From the NCBI RefSeq assembly GCF_052180255.1, contig NZ_CP197466.1, positions 1,488,001 through 1,552,000 on the forward strand: 64,000 bases of DNA, written 5' to 3'. Source of the stretch: Paenibacillus_AM sp052180255 (GTDB taxonomy: Bacteria > Bacillota > Bacilli > Paenibacillales > NBRC-103111). Both the position numbers and the translations under genes were made by a program. Under the pieces are notes generated by a model that made no database searches, was not told the origin of the DNA, and saw only the letters and a list, made by a program, of their open reading frames with translations. Shown here in pieces: positions 35,324 through 44,844 of this stretch. Within the stretch, counting starts at the first letter, position 1; each line of letters starts with the position of its first letter.

Positions 35324-35794
35324 ATGCCTACTACACATCGAATTGTTGTCGATGCGGATTCTTGTCCCGTTAAGAATGAAGTCATTTTGGCGGGACAGGC
35401 TAATTCCGTGCCTGTTATGCTTGTTGCTTCCTATGATCATGTTTTGAAAGAAGCAGGGAATCATGTATCCATTGTGCAAGTGGATCGTGCTGATCAATCG
35501 GCCGATCTGTATATCGCCAATCACATCAAAAAGGGCGATATCTTAATTTCAGGTGATTTTGGATTGGCTGCTATGGCTTTAGGTAAGGGAGCTTATGCTT
35601 TATCTGTCAGGGGTCAGTTGTATACGAATGAAAACATTGACTACTTGCTAGATCGGCGGCATGCTCAGATGAAAATGCGCCGGAGTGGAAAGCATTCCAA
35701 GGGTCCAAAACCATTCACAGAAGAAGATCGCAAAAATTTTCTACAAAGTTTGACACGACTTTTGCAAACATTGCAGGAGAACAGCATCATATAG
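35324..35794 (+). CDS. YaiI/YqxD family protein (DUF188)
   Basis: A 156-residue conserved protein with PIN-like features: IVVDADSCPVKNEV at the N-terminus, ANHIKKGDILISGDFGLAAMAL and NENIDYLLDRRHAQMK. The biochemical role is unproven. AGAGGA precedes the chosen ATG; an upstream in-frame ATG at 35297 has no ribosome binding site. It precedes dnaG as yqxD does in Bacillus. I see no clear promoter in the 150 bases before it. Confidence 0.88.
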   Translation: MPTTHRIVVDADSCPVKNEVILAGQANSVPVMLVASYDHVLKEAGNHVSIVQVDRADQSADLYIANHIKKGDILISGDFGLAAMALGKGAYALSVRGQLYTNENIDYLLDRRHAQMKMRRSGKHSKGPKPFTEEDRKNFLQSLTRLLQTLQENSII

Positions 35795-35833
35795 CGAATA
35801 GTATTACGTGTATTTGAAACGAAGGTGAATTGA

Positions 35834-37666
35834 ATGAGCAATGGACGCATTCCTGACGCCATAATTGATGCGGTATTGAAGCACCATGATATCGTTGATG
35901 TCGTTGGAAAGTACGTGAACTTAACGAAGCAAGGCCATTATATGAAAGGACTGTGTCCTTTTCATTCCGAAAAATCGCCTTCATTTACGGTAACACCTGA
36001 CAAACAAATTTATCACTGCTTCGGATGTGGAGCGGGTGGTAATTCCATTCAATTCATAATGGAAAAAGAAGGATATTCCTTTGGGGAAGCCGTACGACAA
36101 TTAGCAGAAGATGCAGGAATACCGATAACTTGGGAGGCGGCTACGCCACAAGAAACGGGAGCACAAAGAGATCGTTCTGCTATATTGAAAGCGCACGAGC
36201 TTGCCGCGAAGCTTTATCAATATATTTTACGAAACACCGATCAAGGTAAAGGGGCACTAGAATATCTTCGTTCACGGGGGCTAACAGATAAACATATCGA
36301 AAATTTCGGTATTGGGTTTGCACCATCGATGTGGGAAGTTCTTGCTCAGCAGCTTGAAAAGCATGACTTTGATCTTTCTCTCATGGAGAAAGGTGGTCTG
36401 TTATCCGCACGCCATGAAGGCAGCGGCTATATTGATCGGTTTCGGGATCGCATCATGTTTCCAATCCGTGATGCTTTGGGTAATGTCATCGCATTTGCAG
36501 GTCGAGCGCTTGGGGATGTGCAGCCCAAATATTTAAACTCTCCGGAGACGATGCTGTTTAATAAAAGTCGGTCTCTTTTTCATTTGCATGGAGCTCGTCC
36601 TCACATTCGTAAAACGGGGACATTGGTACTTTTTGAAGGTTATATGGATGTGATTAAAGCTTGGGATGCAGGGGTTCACACGGGTATTGCAACGATGGGA
36701 ACAGCGCTTACGCATGAACAAGCGGAGATTATATCCCGCATGGCTAAACAAGTTATCGTTTGTTATGATGGGGACTCTGCAGGGCAAGCCGCTGCTTATA
36801 AAAGTATTCCTATTCTTGAAAAAGTGAATTGTGAAGTTTCCATTGCAATGTTGCCTGATGGTAAAGACCCGGACGAATTTATCAGTAGCTTGGGCCCTGA
36901 ACGTTTTGTAAAAGAAATTATCGAAGGTGCTGTTCCTACGATTCGGTTTCAATTGCTGCATATTCGCAAAAATTTCAAGCTAGGTGAAGAGCGAGATCGA
37001 TTGCGTTATTTGCATAAGGCGATGGAAATGATTGCAGAACTGCCTTCTCCGCTGGAACGAGGACATTATCTTCGTGATTTATCTTCTGAGTTTCATGTAT
37101 CGTATGAGGATTTAAAGCATCAGGTGAATGAGACGAGAATTCAAGCGGAAAAAAACAAACAGATCGGGGATAAGAAACAGAATCTGTGGAATAATGTTAT
37201 GAATAATGGGAGGAGTGAGGAAAGAACCGCTCTTTATCCCGCTTATCATAATGCCGAACGCCAACTTCTAGCTCTGATGATGCATGATGGTGAAATCTGC
37301 ATGTATGTACAAGAGCATTTGGGCGACGGATTTAACGTTGAAGCTCACGCAGTGTTAGCTGCTTATTTATACGCTTATTACACGCAACACCAGGAGCCTA
37401 GCCCGAGTCGTTATATGACGATGCTTGAAGATGAGGGACTTAAACGACTTGCAGTCTCGATTGCATTAATCGGGGATGCGCATGCTGACAGTCATCAAGT
37501 AATTGACGATTATATTCGCGAGATTCGCAAATATCCGAAACAACAAGCCATTATACGTAAAAGAGAAGAAATGACACGTGTTGAACGGGAAGGAAATCCG
37601 CAGCGTGCAGCACAAATTCTTACAGAAATTATTTCCCTAGAAAAAGAGCTTCACCTGCGAAAGTAG
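35834..37666 (+). CDS. dnaG: DNA primase DnaG
   Basis: A 610-residue primase making RNA primers at the fork. It has an N-terminal zinc ribbon (CPFHSEKSPSF...HCFGCGAGG), a TOPRIM core (LVLFEGYMDVIKAWDAG, CYDGDSAGQAA, PDGKDPDEFI) and a C-terminal DnaB-interaction region. GAAGGTGAATTGA precedes the ATG. It lies directly upstream of rpoD in the conserved macromolecular synthesis arrangement. Confidence 0.97.
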   Translation: MSNGRIPDAIIDAVLKHHDIVDVVGKYVNLTKQGHYMKGLCPFHSEKSPSFTVTPDKQIYHCFGCGAGGNSIQFIMEKEGYSFGEAVRQLAEDAGIPITWEAATPQETGAQRDRSAILKAHELAAKLYQYILRNTDQGKGALEYLRSRGLTDKHIENFGIGFAPSMWEVLAQQLEKHDFDLSLMEKGGLLSARHEGSGYIDRFRDRIMFPIRDALGNVIAFAGRALGDVQPKYLNSPETMLFNKSRSLFHLHGARPHIRKTGTLVLFEGYMDVIKAWDAGVHTGIATMGTALTHEQAEIISRMAKQVIVCYDGDSAGQAAAYKSIPILEKVNCEVSIAMLPDGKDPDEFISSLGPERFVKEIIEGAVPTIRFQLLHIRKNFKLGEERDRLRYLHKAMEMIAELPSPLERGHYLRDLSSEFHVSYEDLKHQVNETRIQAEKNKQIGDKKQNLWNNVMNNGRSEERTALYPAYHNAERQLLALMMHDGEICMYVQEHLGDGFNVEAHAVLAAYLYAYYTQHQEPSPSRYMTMLEDEGLKRLAVSIALIGDAHADSHQVIDDYIREIRKYPKQQAIIRKREEMTRVEREGNPQRAAQILTEIISLEKELHLRK

Positions 37667-37701
37667 ATCGTGACCTTCTAGGGAGGAGGGAGTTAAAATT
37701 T

Positions 37702-38838
37702 ATGGCCAATGATCAACGTACTGAACTTGAGACGGATCTAACTTTGGAGCAAGTAAAGGAACAACTGATTGAAATTGGGAAAAAACGACATTCATTGACT
37801 TACAAAGAAATTATGGAGAAACTCGCTCCCTTTGAGCAAGATCAGGATCAGATTGATGATTTTTATGAACATCTGTCCGAGCTTGGTATTGATGTCGGCA
37901 ATGAGTCAGATGACGATGATGAAGATGAAGACAATATGCCAAACAGACGTGAGGGACGGGAATCAGATGATTTCCATTTTGACGATGATTTAACATTGCC
38001 TCCAGGTATAAAGATTAATGATCCAGTACGTATGTATTTGAAAGAAATTGGTCGTGTACCTCTATTATCTGCTGATGATGAAGTGGATTTAGCGAAGCGA
38101 ATTGAACTCGGAGATGAAGAGGCGAAACGTCGATTAGCAGAAGCCAACTTACGACTAGTAGTATCTATCGCGAAGCGCTATGTGGGACGTGGCATGCTGT
38201 TCCTTGATCTCATTCAAGAAGGTAACATGGGTCTAATCAAAGCCGTTGAGAAGTTTGACTTTACGAAAGGGTTTAAGTTCTCAACGTATGCAACTTGGTG
38301 GATTCGTCAGGCAATTACACGTGCAATTGCGGATCAGGCGAGAACGATCCGGATTCCTGTTCATATGGTGGAGACGATCAATAAATTGATTCGTGTTTCC
38401 AGACAACTCTTACAAGAACTAGGACGCGAACCTACTCCAGAAGAAATTGCAAAAGAAATGGAACTGAGCACAGAAAAAGTTCGTGAAATTATGAAAATCG
38501 CTCAAGAACCAGTATCCTTAGAGACACCAATTGGTGAAGAAGATGACTCCCACTTGGGTGATTTCATTGAAGATCAAGAAGCACTAGCACCTGCAGATGC
38601 TGCTGCTTATGAACTATTGAAAGAGCAGCTTGAAGATGTGCTGGATACGCTGACTGAACGTGAAGAAAACGTTCTTCGCTTACGTTTTGGTCTAGATGAT
38701 GGTAGAACGCGTACCTTAGAAGAGGTTGGTAAAGTGTTCGGTGTGACTCGTGAGCGTATTCGTCAGATCGAAGCAAAAGCACTCAGAAAGCTGCGTCATC
38801 CGAGCCGTTCCAAACGCTTGAAGGATTTCTTAGAGTAA
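37702..38838 (+). CDS. rpoD: RNA polymerase primary sigma factor SigA (RpoD)
   Basis: A 378-residue primary sigma factor. The N-terminal region 1.1 is followed by an acidic linker, then region 1.2 (DPVRMYLKEIGRVPLL), region 2 (GNMGLIKAVEKFDFTKG, FSTYATWWIRQAI), region 3, and the region 4 helix-turn-helix (TLEEVGKVFGVTRERIRQIE) ending RSKRLKDFLE. GGGAGGAGGGAG precedes the ATG. Directly behind dnaG and closed by a terminator. Confidence 0.98.
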   Translation: MANDQRTELETDLTLEQVKEQLIEIGKKRHSLTYKEIMEKLAPFEQDQDQIDDFYEHLSELGIDVGNESDDDDEDEDNMPNRREGRESDDFHFDDDLTLPPGIKINDPVRMYLKEIGRVPLLSADDEVDLAKRIELGDEEAKRRLAEANLRLVVSIAKRYVGRGMLFLDLIQEGNMGLIKAVEKFDFTKGFKFSTYATWWIRQAITRAIADQARTIRIPVHMVETINKLIRVSRQLLQELGREPTPEEIAKEMELSTEKVREIMKIAQEPVSLETPIGEEDDSHLGDFIEDQEALAPADAAAYELLKEQLEDVLDTLTEREENVLRLRFGLDDGRTRTLEEVGKVFGVTRERIRQIEAKALRKLRHPSRSKRLKDFLE

Positions 38839-38854
38839 GATATTAGTAAACATG

Positions 38855-38899
38855 AGATCGCGTTTTTCCTGTTTGTGAGGAAATAACGTGATCTTTTTT
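38855..38899 (+). terminator. Intrinsic terminator after rpoD
   Basis: GATCGCGTT..TTCCT and AGGAA.TAACGTGATC pair with one wobble and a bulge, then a six-T run. Confidence 0.8.
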
Positions 38900-38961
38900 A
38901 TGCTCCTTGACTAATCAATTACTGGGATTAGGCCGATAATGGTAATGGGGAAGGTGATCAT

Positions 38962-39792
38962 ATGGATGACGAGAAACGTAAAACGATCGTAAATGAAATT
39001 ACCCATTGGCGTAGAAGCAGGCTTCTCCCAGAGCAGTACTGTGATTTTTTGTTGAATTTATATCGAGACGAAAATTTGGAGTCGGAGGCTTCGTTTGGGA
39101 AAGGAAAGGCTTCTACTATTAGCAATAGTCATTGGCGCATATGGTTATATGGTGTTCTTGGGCTGAGTCTTTTATTATTTTTGATATTTCACTTTTCTAC
39201 GATGAGCATCCTCTTACAAATGGGGGTTTCTTGTGTTTTTGTGATTGCTTGTTATATGATTGGCATAGGACGAAAGAAGAATCCGCCTATGGTTTCTCTT
39301 GCTCTGTGTTTAGCGGCATCATTAATTTTGCTCGTATCGGGTATGTTTTTGATCAGTAAAACGGAGTATAATGAGGCTTCTTATTATGTTGGTTATATCG
39401 CGATATGTGCGATTATTTGGCTTGTAATAGGGATTCGGGCAAGGCAGCATGTTTTGCATGTATGTGGATGGTTTGCCTTGTTATTTGTGTATGGCTGGCT
39501 GCTAAATTGGAAGCTTGAGGGATCTCATTGGGCATTCCTGCAGCTTGGTTGGTTGGGGCTCGTTGGTATTTTCCTATGGATCGGATGGCTGATGCATCAT
39601 CGTGGGAAAGATATGGCCAAAGTGCTGTTCATTGTGAGCCTTGTCTGTTGGTTTGTTCCGGAAGTGATGAGTATGATGACAAGTCAGGGAATGACGCTTG
39701 ATATGGCGCAGCTCCTGTTATTTGGTAAGCTAACAATCGGCGCGTTATTACTGTTTGTTTTACGAAAAAAATGGATAGAGTGGGTTGTATAA
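38962..39792 (+). CDS. Multi-pass membrane protein of unknown function
   Basis: 276 residues with a cytosolic N-terminus (about 1-55) and about eight hydrophobic segments. The N-terminal ITHWRRSRLLPEQYCDFLLN resembles the start of DUF2157-type membrane proteins, but I cannot confirm the family. GGGGAAGGTGATCAT precedes the ATG. The gap to trmK is only three bases, so it is likely cotranscribed with trmK and the Nif3-like gene. No catalytic motif is visible. Confidence 0.7.
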   Translation: MDDEKRKTIVNEITHWRRSRLLPEQYCDFLLNLYRDENLESEASFGKGKASTISNSHWRIWLYGVLGLSLLLFLIFHFSTMSILLQMGVSCVFVIACYMIGIGRKKNPPMVSLALCLAASLILLVSGMFLISKTEYNEASYYVGYIAICAIIWLVIGIRARQHVLHVCGWFALLFVYGWLLNWKLEGSHWAFLQLGWLGLVGIFLWIGWLMHHRGKDMAKVLFIVSLVCWFVPEVMSMMTSQGMTLDMAQLLLFGKLTIGALLLFVLRKKWIEWVV

Positions 39793-39795
39793 TCA

Positions 39796-40587
39796 ATGAT
39801 AAAATTATCAAAACGTTTAGAGATGATTGCAAGACGGGTGCCACAAGGATCTCGTGTTGCAGATATAGGTTCTGATCATGCTTTGCTGCCAACGTATTTG
39901 GTCCAGCAGGGCATGATTTCTTTTGCTGTAGCGGGAGAAGTAAATGAGGGTCCACGTGATGCGGCGCAGAATCAAGTTCGTTCAGCAGGGCTCGGAGCGA
40001 AAATTTCAGTTCGACTTGGCAATGGTTTAGCTGTGATCGAGCCAGGTGAAGTAGAGACAATTACGATTGCAGGAATGGGCGGTAGTCTGATTGCTTCGAT
40101 CTTAGATGCAGGTAAGCAAAAACTTACAGGTGTGCGTACATTAATCTTGCAACCGAACGTTGGGGAAGATGCAGTTCGCCAATGGCTTGATGAAAATGGT
40201 TGGTTGCTTACGAGTGAAGCGATATTAGAGGAAGATGGAAAGATTTATGAGATTTTAACGGCTACTTATAATGAAGCGAATGAAAATCAAGAAGCTTATG
40301 AGAGTATGCGTCAGCAATTATATGCTCCGCGTGTAATCGGTCAAAGTGAAGATGGAGAAATTACGCTAAGTAAAGAAATGCTTATGCGTTTAGGCCCTTG
40401 GTTAGTTCATGATCCCTCTCAGGTTTGGGTAACCAAATGGGAGTCTGAGCTTGCTAAGATGGACCGTGTGCGAGTAAGCATGTCGCAATCGGACCTTGAA
40501 TCTGCCAAGCAAAAGAAAGAAATTCTGACACAAGAAATGAAGCAAATTCAGGAGGTGCTCACATGTTTGCAAAAGGTGCAGCCGTAA
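39796..40587 (+). CDS. trmK: tRNA (adenine-22-N1)-methyltransferase TrmK
   Basis: A 263-residue SAM-dependent methyltransferase (B. subtilis YqfN) that makes m1A22 in tRNA. The SAM fold shows VADIGSDHALLPTYLV, the ITIAGMGGSLIASIL catalytic strand and LILQPNVGEDAVRQWL, and a C-terminal coiled coil. Coupled to the next gene by a 25-base overlap, as yqfN-yqfO in Bacillus. Confidence 0.93.
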   Translation: MIKLSKRLEMIARRVPQGSRVADIGSDHALLPTYLVQQGMISFAVAGEVNEGPRDAAQNQVRSAGLGAKISVRLGNGLAVIEPGEVETITIAGMGGSLIASILDAGKQKLTGVRTLILQPNVGEDAVRQWLDENGWLLTSEAILEEDGKIYEILTATYNEANENQEAYESMRQQLYAPRVIGQSEDGEITLSKEMLMRLGPWLVHDPSQVWVTKWESELAKMDRVRVSMSQSDLESAKQKKEILTQEMKQIQEVLTCLQKVQP

Positions 40588-41678
40588 CAGCGTTATTCGA
40601 AGAACTAGCACCGAAGCACTATGCGATGCCTGATGATAAGATTGGCTTGCAACTTGGAACGCTGAATAAGGAAATTCGTCATATTCTAGTTGCTCTTGAT
40701 GTAACAGAAGCTGTTGTGGATGAAGCGATTAGCCAAGGAGCTGATCTCATTATTGCGCATCATGCGATTATTTTTCGGCCCCTAGCTCATATTCAGACAG
40801 ATTCTCCAGCAGGACGTCTATATGAGAAGTTGATTAAGCATGATATTGCGGTCTATATTGCACATACAAACTTGGATGTGGCAACTGGTGGTGTGAATGA
40901 CCTGCTTGCTGCACAACTTGGTTTGACAGATTTGACGCATCTGGAAGATGTGCATACAGAGAAACTAAATAAGCTAGTCGTATTTGTACCGAAGACGCAT
41001 CATGAAGCGGTGCAGCAAGCATTGTTTAATGCGGGCGCAGGCCACATCGGGCATTACAGCCATTGCTCCTTCAATTTAGAAGGACAGGGCACCTTCATGC
41101 CCGAGGATGGTGCGCAGCCGTTTATTGGTGCGCAGGGGAAGTTTGAACGCGTAGAGGAAGTACGCGTGGAGACAATTGTTCCTGAAGCGGCGGTTCGCCG
41201 TACGGTTCAAGCGATGCTTAAGGCACACCCTTATGAAGAGGTGGCCTATGATCTGTATCCCCTTGATCTCAAGGGGAGAGTGTTTGGATTGGGCCGAGTA
41301 GGTAAAGTGCCGGCCCCGATGACGCTTGCTGAGCTCGCCGAAGCGGCGAAGCAAGCGTTTGATGTGCCGACGGTCCGCGTCGTCGGCGATTTAACCCGCA
41401 CCGTGCGCAAAGCGGCGGTGCTTGGGGGTTCAGGCGCGCGCTATTGGAAGCGCGCGAAATTCTCTGGCGCCGATGTATTAATCACCGGCGACATCGATTA
41501 TCACTCCGCGCACGATGCGCTCGCGGATGGGATGCTCATTATCGACGTTGGGCATAACGTCGAGAAGATTATGAAGGAAGGCGTTGCGCAGTACTTGCGC
41601 GAACGCTTCACACAGAAACGTTACACAACAACGATTCAAGCATCTGCAATTGATACGGAAGTGTTTCAGTTTATCTAA
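40563..41678 (+). CDS. Nif3-like dinuclear metal centre protein (YqfO)
   Basis: A 371-residue hexameric NIF3/GTP cyclohydrolase-I-type-2 family protein with a central PII-like insert. Metal-binding signatures are ADLIIAHHAIIFRPL, HTNLDVATGGVND and the C-terminal ITGDIDYHSAHDA...DVGHNVEK. Function is uncertain. AGGAGGTGCTCAC precedes the ATG inside trmK. Bases about 41320-41600 are GC-rich for this region (37 of 60 at 41341-41400), without breaking the frame. Confidence 0.92.
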   Translation: MFAKGAAVTALFEELAPKHYAMPDDKIGLQLGTLNKEIRHILVALDVTEAVVDEAISQGADLIIAHHAIIFRPLAHIQTDSPAGRLYEKLIKHDIAVYIAHTNLDVATGGVNDLLAAQLGLTDLTHLEDVHTEKLNKLVVFVPKTHHEAVQQALFNAGAGHIGHYSHCSFNLEGQGTFMPEDGAQPFIGAQGKFERVEEVRVETIVPEAAVRRTVQAMLKAHPYEEVAYDLYPLDLKGRVFGLGRVGKVPAPMTLAELAEAAKQAFDVPTVRVVGDLTRTVRKAAVLGGSGARYWKRAKFSGADVLITGDIDYHSAHDALADGMLIIDVGHNVEKIMKEGVAQYLRERFTQKRYTTTIQASAIDTEVFQFI

Positions 41679-41733
41679 GGGGCGAAAATAACTCCCAGCT
41701 CGTTTCCATGGAAGCTTTGTAAGTCATTCTCAG

Positions 41734-41762
41734 TTGTAACGAGAGCCGATACCGAGTATAAT
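41734..41762 (+). promoter_or_regulatory. SigA promoter of rnpB
   Basis: TTGTAA (41734-41739), a 17-bp spacer and a perfect TATAAT (41757-41762), with start predicted at about 41769. Confidence 0.8.
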
Positions 41763-41774
41763 CATAGGAAGAGA

Positions 41775-42183
41775 CGGAAAGTTTGACAGACAATCGCTGG
41801 TTGCGGGTGACCGTAACGAGAGGAAAGTCCGGGCTCCACAGGGCAGGGTGCTGGATAACGTCCAGTCAGCGCAAGTTGAAGGATAGTGCCACAGAAATGG
41901 ACCGCCGATGACGCTTTTAGCGAACAGGCAAGGGTGGAACCGTGGTGTAAGAGACCACGAGGAACGTGGGTGACTACGTTCCTGGTAAACCCCACTTGGA
42001 GCAAGACCTAAGAGAACGCAGCCAGATTTATCTGGCAGCCTTAGCCCGAGGCGCGTTCGGGTTGGTCGCTTGAGCCATGTAGCAATGCATGGCCTAGATA
42101 GATGATTGTCACTTCAATGGTGGGAGGAATTGCATCCGTCATACCACTGGAAGTACAGAACCCGGCTTACGGAAAGCTTTCCG
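41775..42183 (+). ncRNA. rnpB: RNase P RNA, class A type
   Basis: The catalytic RNA of RNase P, which trims tRNA 5' ends. It shows the universal core GAGGAAAGTCCGGGCTCCAC (41818-41837) and its partner ACAGAACCCGGCTTAC near the 3' end; P1 is CGGAAAG (41775-41781) with CTTTCCG (42177-42183). Features shared with the E. coli class A form are ACCGCCGATG, AGGCAAGGGTGGAA, GTAAGAGACCACGAGG, GGTAAACCCCAC..GGAGCAAGACC, GCTTGAGCC and GGCCTAGAT.GATGA. A further helix, probably P19, lies near 42114-42152. B. subtilis has class B, so this form points to Paenibacillaceae-type bacteria. Confidence 0.95.
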
Positions 42184-42193
42184 CATTGCACGC

Positions 42194-42226
42194 AAAAAAC
42201 TACCCTATTATAGGGTAGTTTTTTTT
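42194..42226 (+). terminator. Intrinsic terminator after rnpB
   Basis: AAAAACTACCCTA and TAGGGTAGTTTTT pair around TTA, with a long T run. The A-rich side may also serve the convergent minus-strand gene. Confidence 0.93.
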
Positions 42227-42246
42227 GCATTTAATGACCATTTTTA

Positions 42247-44130
42247 TTATTTGATCGACATTTGGGCCGCACGTACAGCATTAGCCACATTAATTAAACC
42301 ACTGCCATATTGAGGATCTTTTCCTGCGGCTCCAAGATCTTGTGCTGTGTTTCGTATGATGTCCATAACTTCTGTATTGCGTAAATTTGGATTAATTGAT
42401 CGGATCATCGCTGCAAGTGCGGTAACATGTGGACATGCCATTGATGTACCAGATAATGCCGCATATTGATGCGGAGGATAGGTAGATGCAATGCTGACAC
42501 CTGGTGCTGCTACATCGACATAGTCCCCATAGTTGGAAAATGGAGCTCGATCGCGATTGGCATCCGTAGCTGCTACAGCAAACACTTCCGAATAATAAGC
42601 AGGGTATGATGGACGATCTGTATTATCGTTCCCGCTGGCTGCTACTAACACGACATCTCGATCATAAGCATATTTAATCGCATCATGTAAAAATTCAGAT
42701 GACGTGTAATTGCCCAGACTCATATTAATAACTTTCGCACCATGGTCAACTGCCCAGATTATTCCCTGAGCAACCGTATATGTGCTGCCGGCTCCAGTTT
42801 GATCTAGTGCTTTAATGGGCATAAGCGTGTCATTCCACATCATGCCGGCTACACCAAGGCGATTATTGACGAGAGCACCTATTACACCTGATACATGGGT
42901 TCCATGTCCAACATCATCATTTGGTGTAGTAGTCGGATCCACAAGATTGTATCCTTTTATTAGATGGTCGGCTAGATCAGGATGAGTTAAATCCGCACCT
43001 GTATCAACAATCGCGACAATGACGCTATTTGCACCGCGATTGGCTTGCCAGCCGGCTTCAGACCCAATTTGTTTCAAATTCCATTGATAGCGACTATAGA
43101 GTACATCATTCGGTTCTATCCGAGCAGGGTCAATTGGTGAGTTGATATCATTGCTTTGGGCATAGGGGAATGGAGGTCCGGCATATACCTCTTTTTGTGA
43201 TTCACGAACGTTAGGACGATTGAAATGAAGCGTATTGGTTACATAAAAAAAATGCGGTTCGGTATAGGCAACTTTCCATTTATGGAAATATTGCATCAAA
43301 CCTTTGGCATCCATGTGACGTGCTCTAAAAACATAGGTACCATTCACATGCTGAATGATCTGACCATTGATGTCTTTTAGAATCTGATTCATTTCAGATT
43401 TTGTTGGCCGTTGGTTGAATTTCACAACAACTTCATTGGTCTCATAATGACTAGTCCCTTCGTTATCTTTAGGGCTCACAACACGTTTGGGTTGAAGTGT
43501 ATCTGATTCCACGGTCTTCATATTATAGCGATTCGTTTTTGGAAAAGGTTCAAGTCGCATATTTTTCTGTTGATGATCAGCTACATGGGATAGAACATGT
43601 TGGTTCACCACAGCAATCGCTTGTATCTTCCCATCGCCGGATCGATTCCCAAGTACAAAATAAGATCGATCTCCGACTTTAAAGCCTTTGGAAACATAAG
43701 GTTGTGTGGGACTACTAGCAAGTTGTTTTTTGGCTTCTTCTATAAAAGGTTTGGCCGCTGAAGCTGTATCAGCTTCCAATTGACCGATGGTCCGAGATGC
43801 TTGATTAGGTGTTACGAGTTGATCCCAAATCATATATTGAATATGGGAATGTTTCTTTTGCCAATCCTTTAGCACTTGCTGGTTAGTATTTTGTTGTTTA
43901 TTTCCATTTTGCATCAGGAGTGTTTGCAGATCAATTTGACATTGGCTGCGACAAAGTTCTTCCGTTACCTTGATATCTTGAGCTACCAATGCTTGCTTAA
44001 GCGCGATTTCCTGTTGTGGGGAGGGAACAAGCTGAGATTCATGAATGTTGGAACGGGGTTGACTATTGCAAGAAAGCAGTAAGGAACTTAGGATTAACGT
44101 CACGCTGCAGGTTAATAATTTACGCCGCAT
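42247..44130 (-). CDS. Subtilisin-like (S8) serine protease, lipoprotein
   Basis: 627 residues. A lipoprotein signal ends in SSLLLSC (Cys21). About 190 residues without recognised motifs follow, then a propeptide-like region (EVVVKFNQRPTKSEMNQIL), then the subtilase domain with catalytic Asp (VAIVDTGADLTHPDL), His (GHGTHVSG) and Ser (LSGTSMACPHVTALAAMI). It should act tethered outside the cell membrane; lipid anchoring is unusual for subtilases, and the long N-terminal region may be a regulatory or spore-related domain. AAGAGGAGG precedes the ATG by about 9 bases. Monocistronic. Confidence 0.9.
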   Translation of the reverse strand: MRRKLLTCSVTLILSSLLLSCNSQPRSNIHESQLVPSPQQEIALKQALVAQDIKVTEELCRSQCQIDLQTLLMQNGNKQQNTNQQVLKDWQKKHSHIQYMIWDQLVTPNQASRTIGQLEADTASAAKPFIEEAKKQLASSPTQPYVSKGFKVGDRSYFVLGNRSGDGKIQAIAVVNQHVLSHVADHQQKNMRLEPFPKTNRYNMKTVESDTLQPKRVVSPKDNEGTSHYETNEVVVKFNQRPTKSEMNQILKDINGQIIQHVNGTYVFRARHMDAKGLMQYFHKWKVAYTEPHFFYVTNTLHFNRPNVRESQKEVYAGPPFPYAQSNDINSPIDPARIEPNDVLYSRYQWNLKQIGSEAGWQANRGANSVIVAIVDTGADLTHPDLADHLIKGYNLVDPTTTPNDDVGHGTHVSGVIGALVNNRLGVAGMMWNDTLMPIKALDQTGAGSTYTVAQGIIWAVDHGAKVINMSLGNYTSSEFLHDAIKYAYDRDVVLVAASGNDNTDRPSYPAYYSEVFAVAATDANRDRAPFSNYGDYVDVAAPGVSIASTYPPHQYAALSGTSMACPHVTALAAMIRSINPNLRNTEVMDIIRNTAQDLGAAGKDPQYGSGLINVANAVRAAQMSIK

Positions 44131-44235
44131 CTAGATAGAACCTCCTCTTAAATTACGAATTGCATCTTTCTATTAGGGTTCGATGAAAAGGACAATTTTA
44201 TGCGGTTTTCCTCCTGTAACCATAGCGTTTTTAAG

Positions 44236-44264
44236 TTACTTTTATTGCGAATATATGGTAGGAT
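44236..44264 (+). promoter_or_regulatory. Possible promoter of the ypuI-like gene
   Basis: TTACTT (44236-44241), a 17-bp spacer and TAGGAT (44259-44264). A moderate match only. Confidence 0.4.
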
Positions 44265-44323
44265 AAAAAGGGAATTTTTCTGATGAACAATTGAAGTGGA
44301 ATAGACGAAGGAGGTCTTGCAGA

Positions 44324-44824
44324 GTGGCAATGTTTAACGTCAAGAACATTTGCGAATCAAGCCGTGCTCGATTAAAGGAATCGATTGCAAAAATGGAGTT
44401 GTTCCTGAATCATCACTCACTTTCGCAGCTAAATGTAGAGAAAGACCCAGCAATGGATGAATTTTATCGCAGTTATTTGCAAGATACTCGTCATTTGCTT
44501 GTGTTCTGTGAAGTATCATATGAAAAGTTGGGGGTTGTCCTTCGCCGGCCGACATTTAATACGGATTTTGCTGAAAAGGCTCTTTATGAAGTATTTCATT
44601 CCTGCGTAAGCAGTTTCTTTTATCCGAAAAATGAATGTTATTCCGAAGACGGGCGCTATGCCTATACAGGACAAGATGCGATTCGTTTCCGTAAGAAACC
44701 TTGTCGTGAAGCAAGGGATTTAATTATTGAATTATCCAAAATATTCGAAGAGCTCCGTGAAGAATTAGCTTATTATGAAACAGATTATGTGACACAACGT
44801 CGTTTGCAAGGCGAAAAGATTTAA
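44324..44824 (+). CDS. ypuI: YpuI-family protein (DUF3907)
   Basis: A 166-residue soluble protein beginning with SSRARLKESIAKMELFLNHH and containing FYRSYLQDTRHLLVFCEVSYEK, FHSCVSSFFYPKNE and YAYTGQDAIRFRKKP, which I recognise as the YpuI family of Bacillales. Function unknown. The GTG at 44324 is favoured because AAGGAGGT ends 8 bases upstream; ATG 44330 would be 14 away. Followed directly by a terminator. Confidence 0.82.
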   Translation: MAMFNVKNICESSRARLKESIAKMELFLNHHSLSQLNVEKDPAMDEFYRSYLQDTRHLLVFCEVSYEKLGVVLRRPTFNTDFAEKALYEVFHSCVSSFFYPKNECYSEDGRYAYTGQDAIRFRKKPCREARDLIIELSKIFEELREELAYYETDYVTQRRLQGEKI

Positions 44825-44844
44825 ACTTATCACCTCTATGACAG

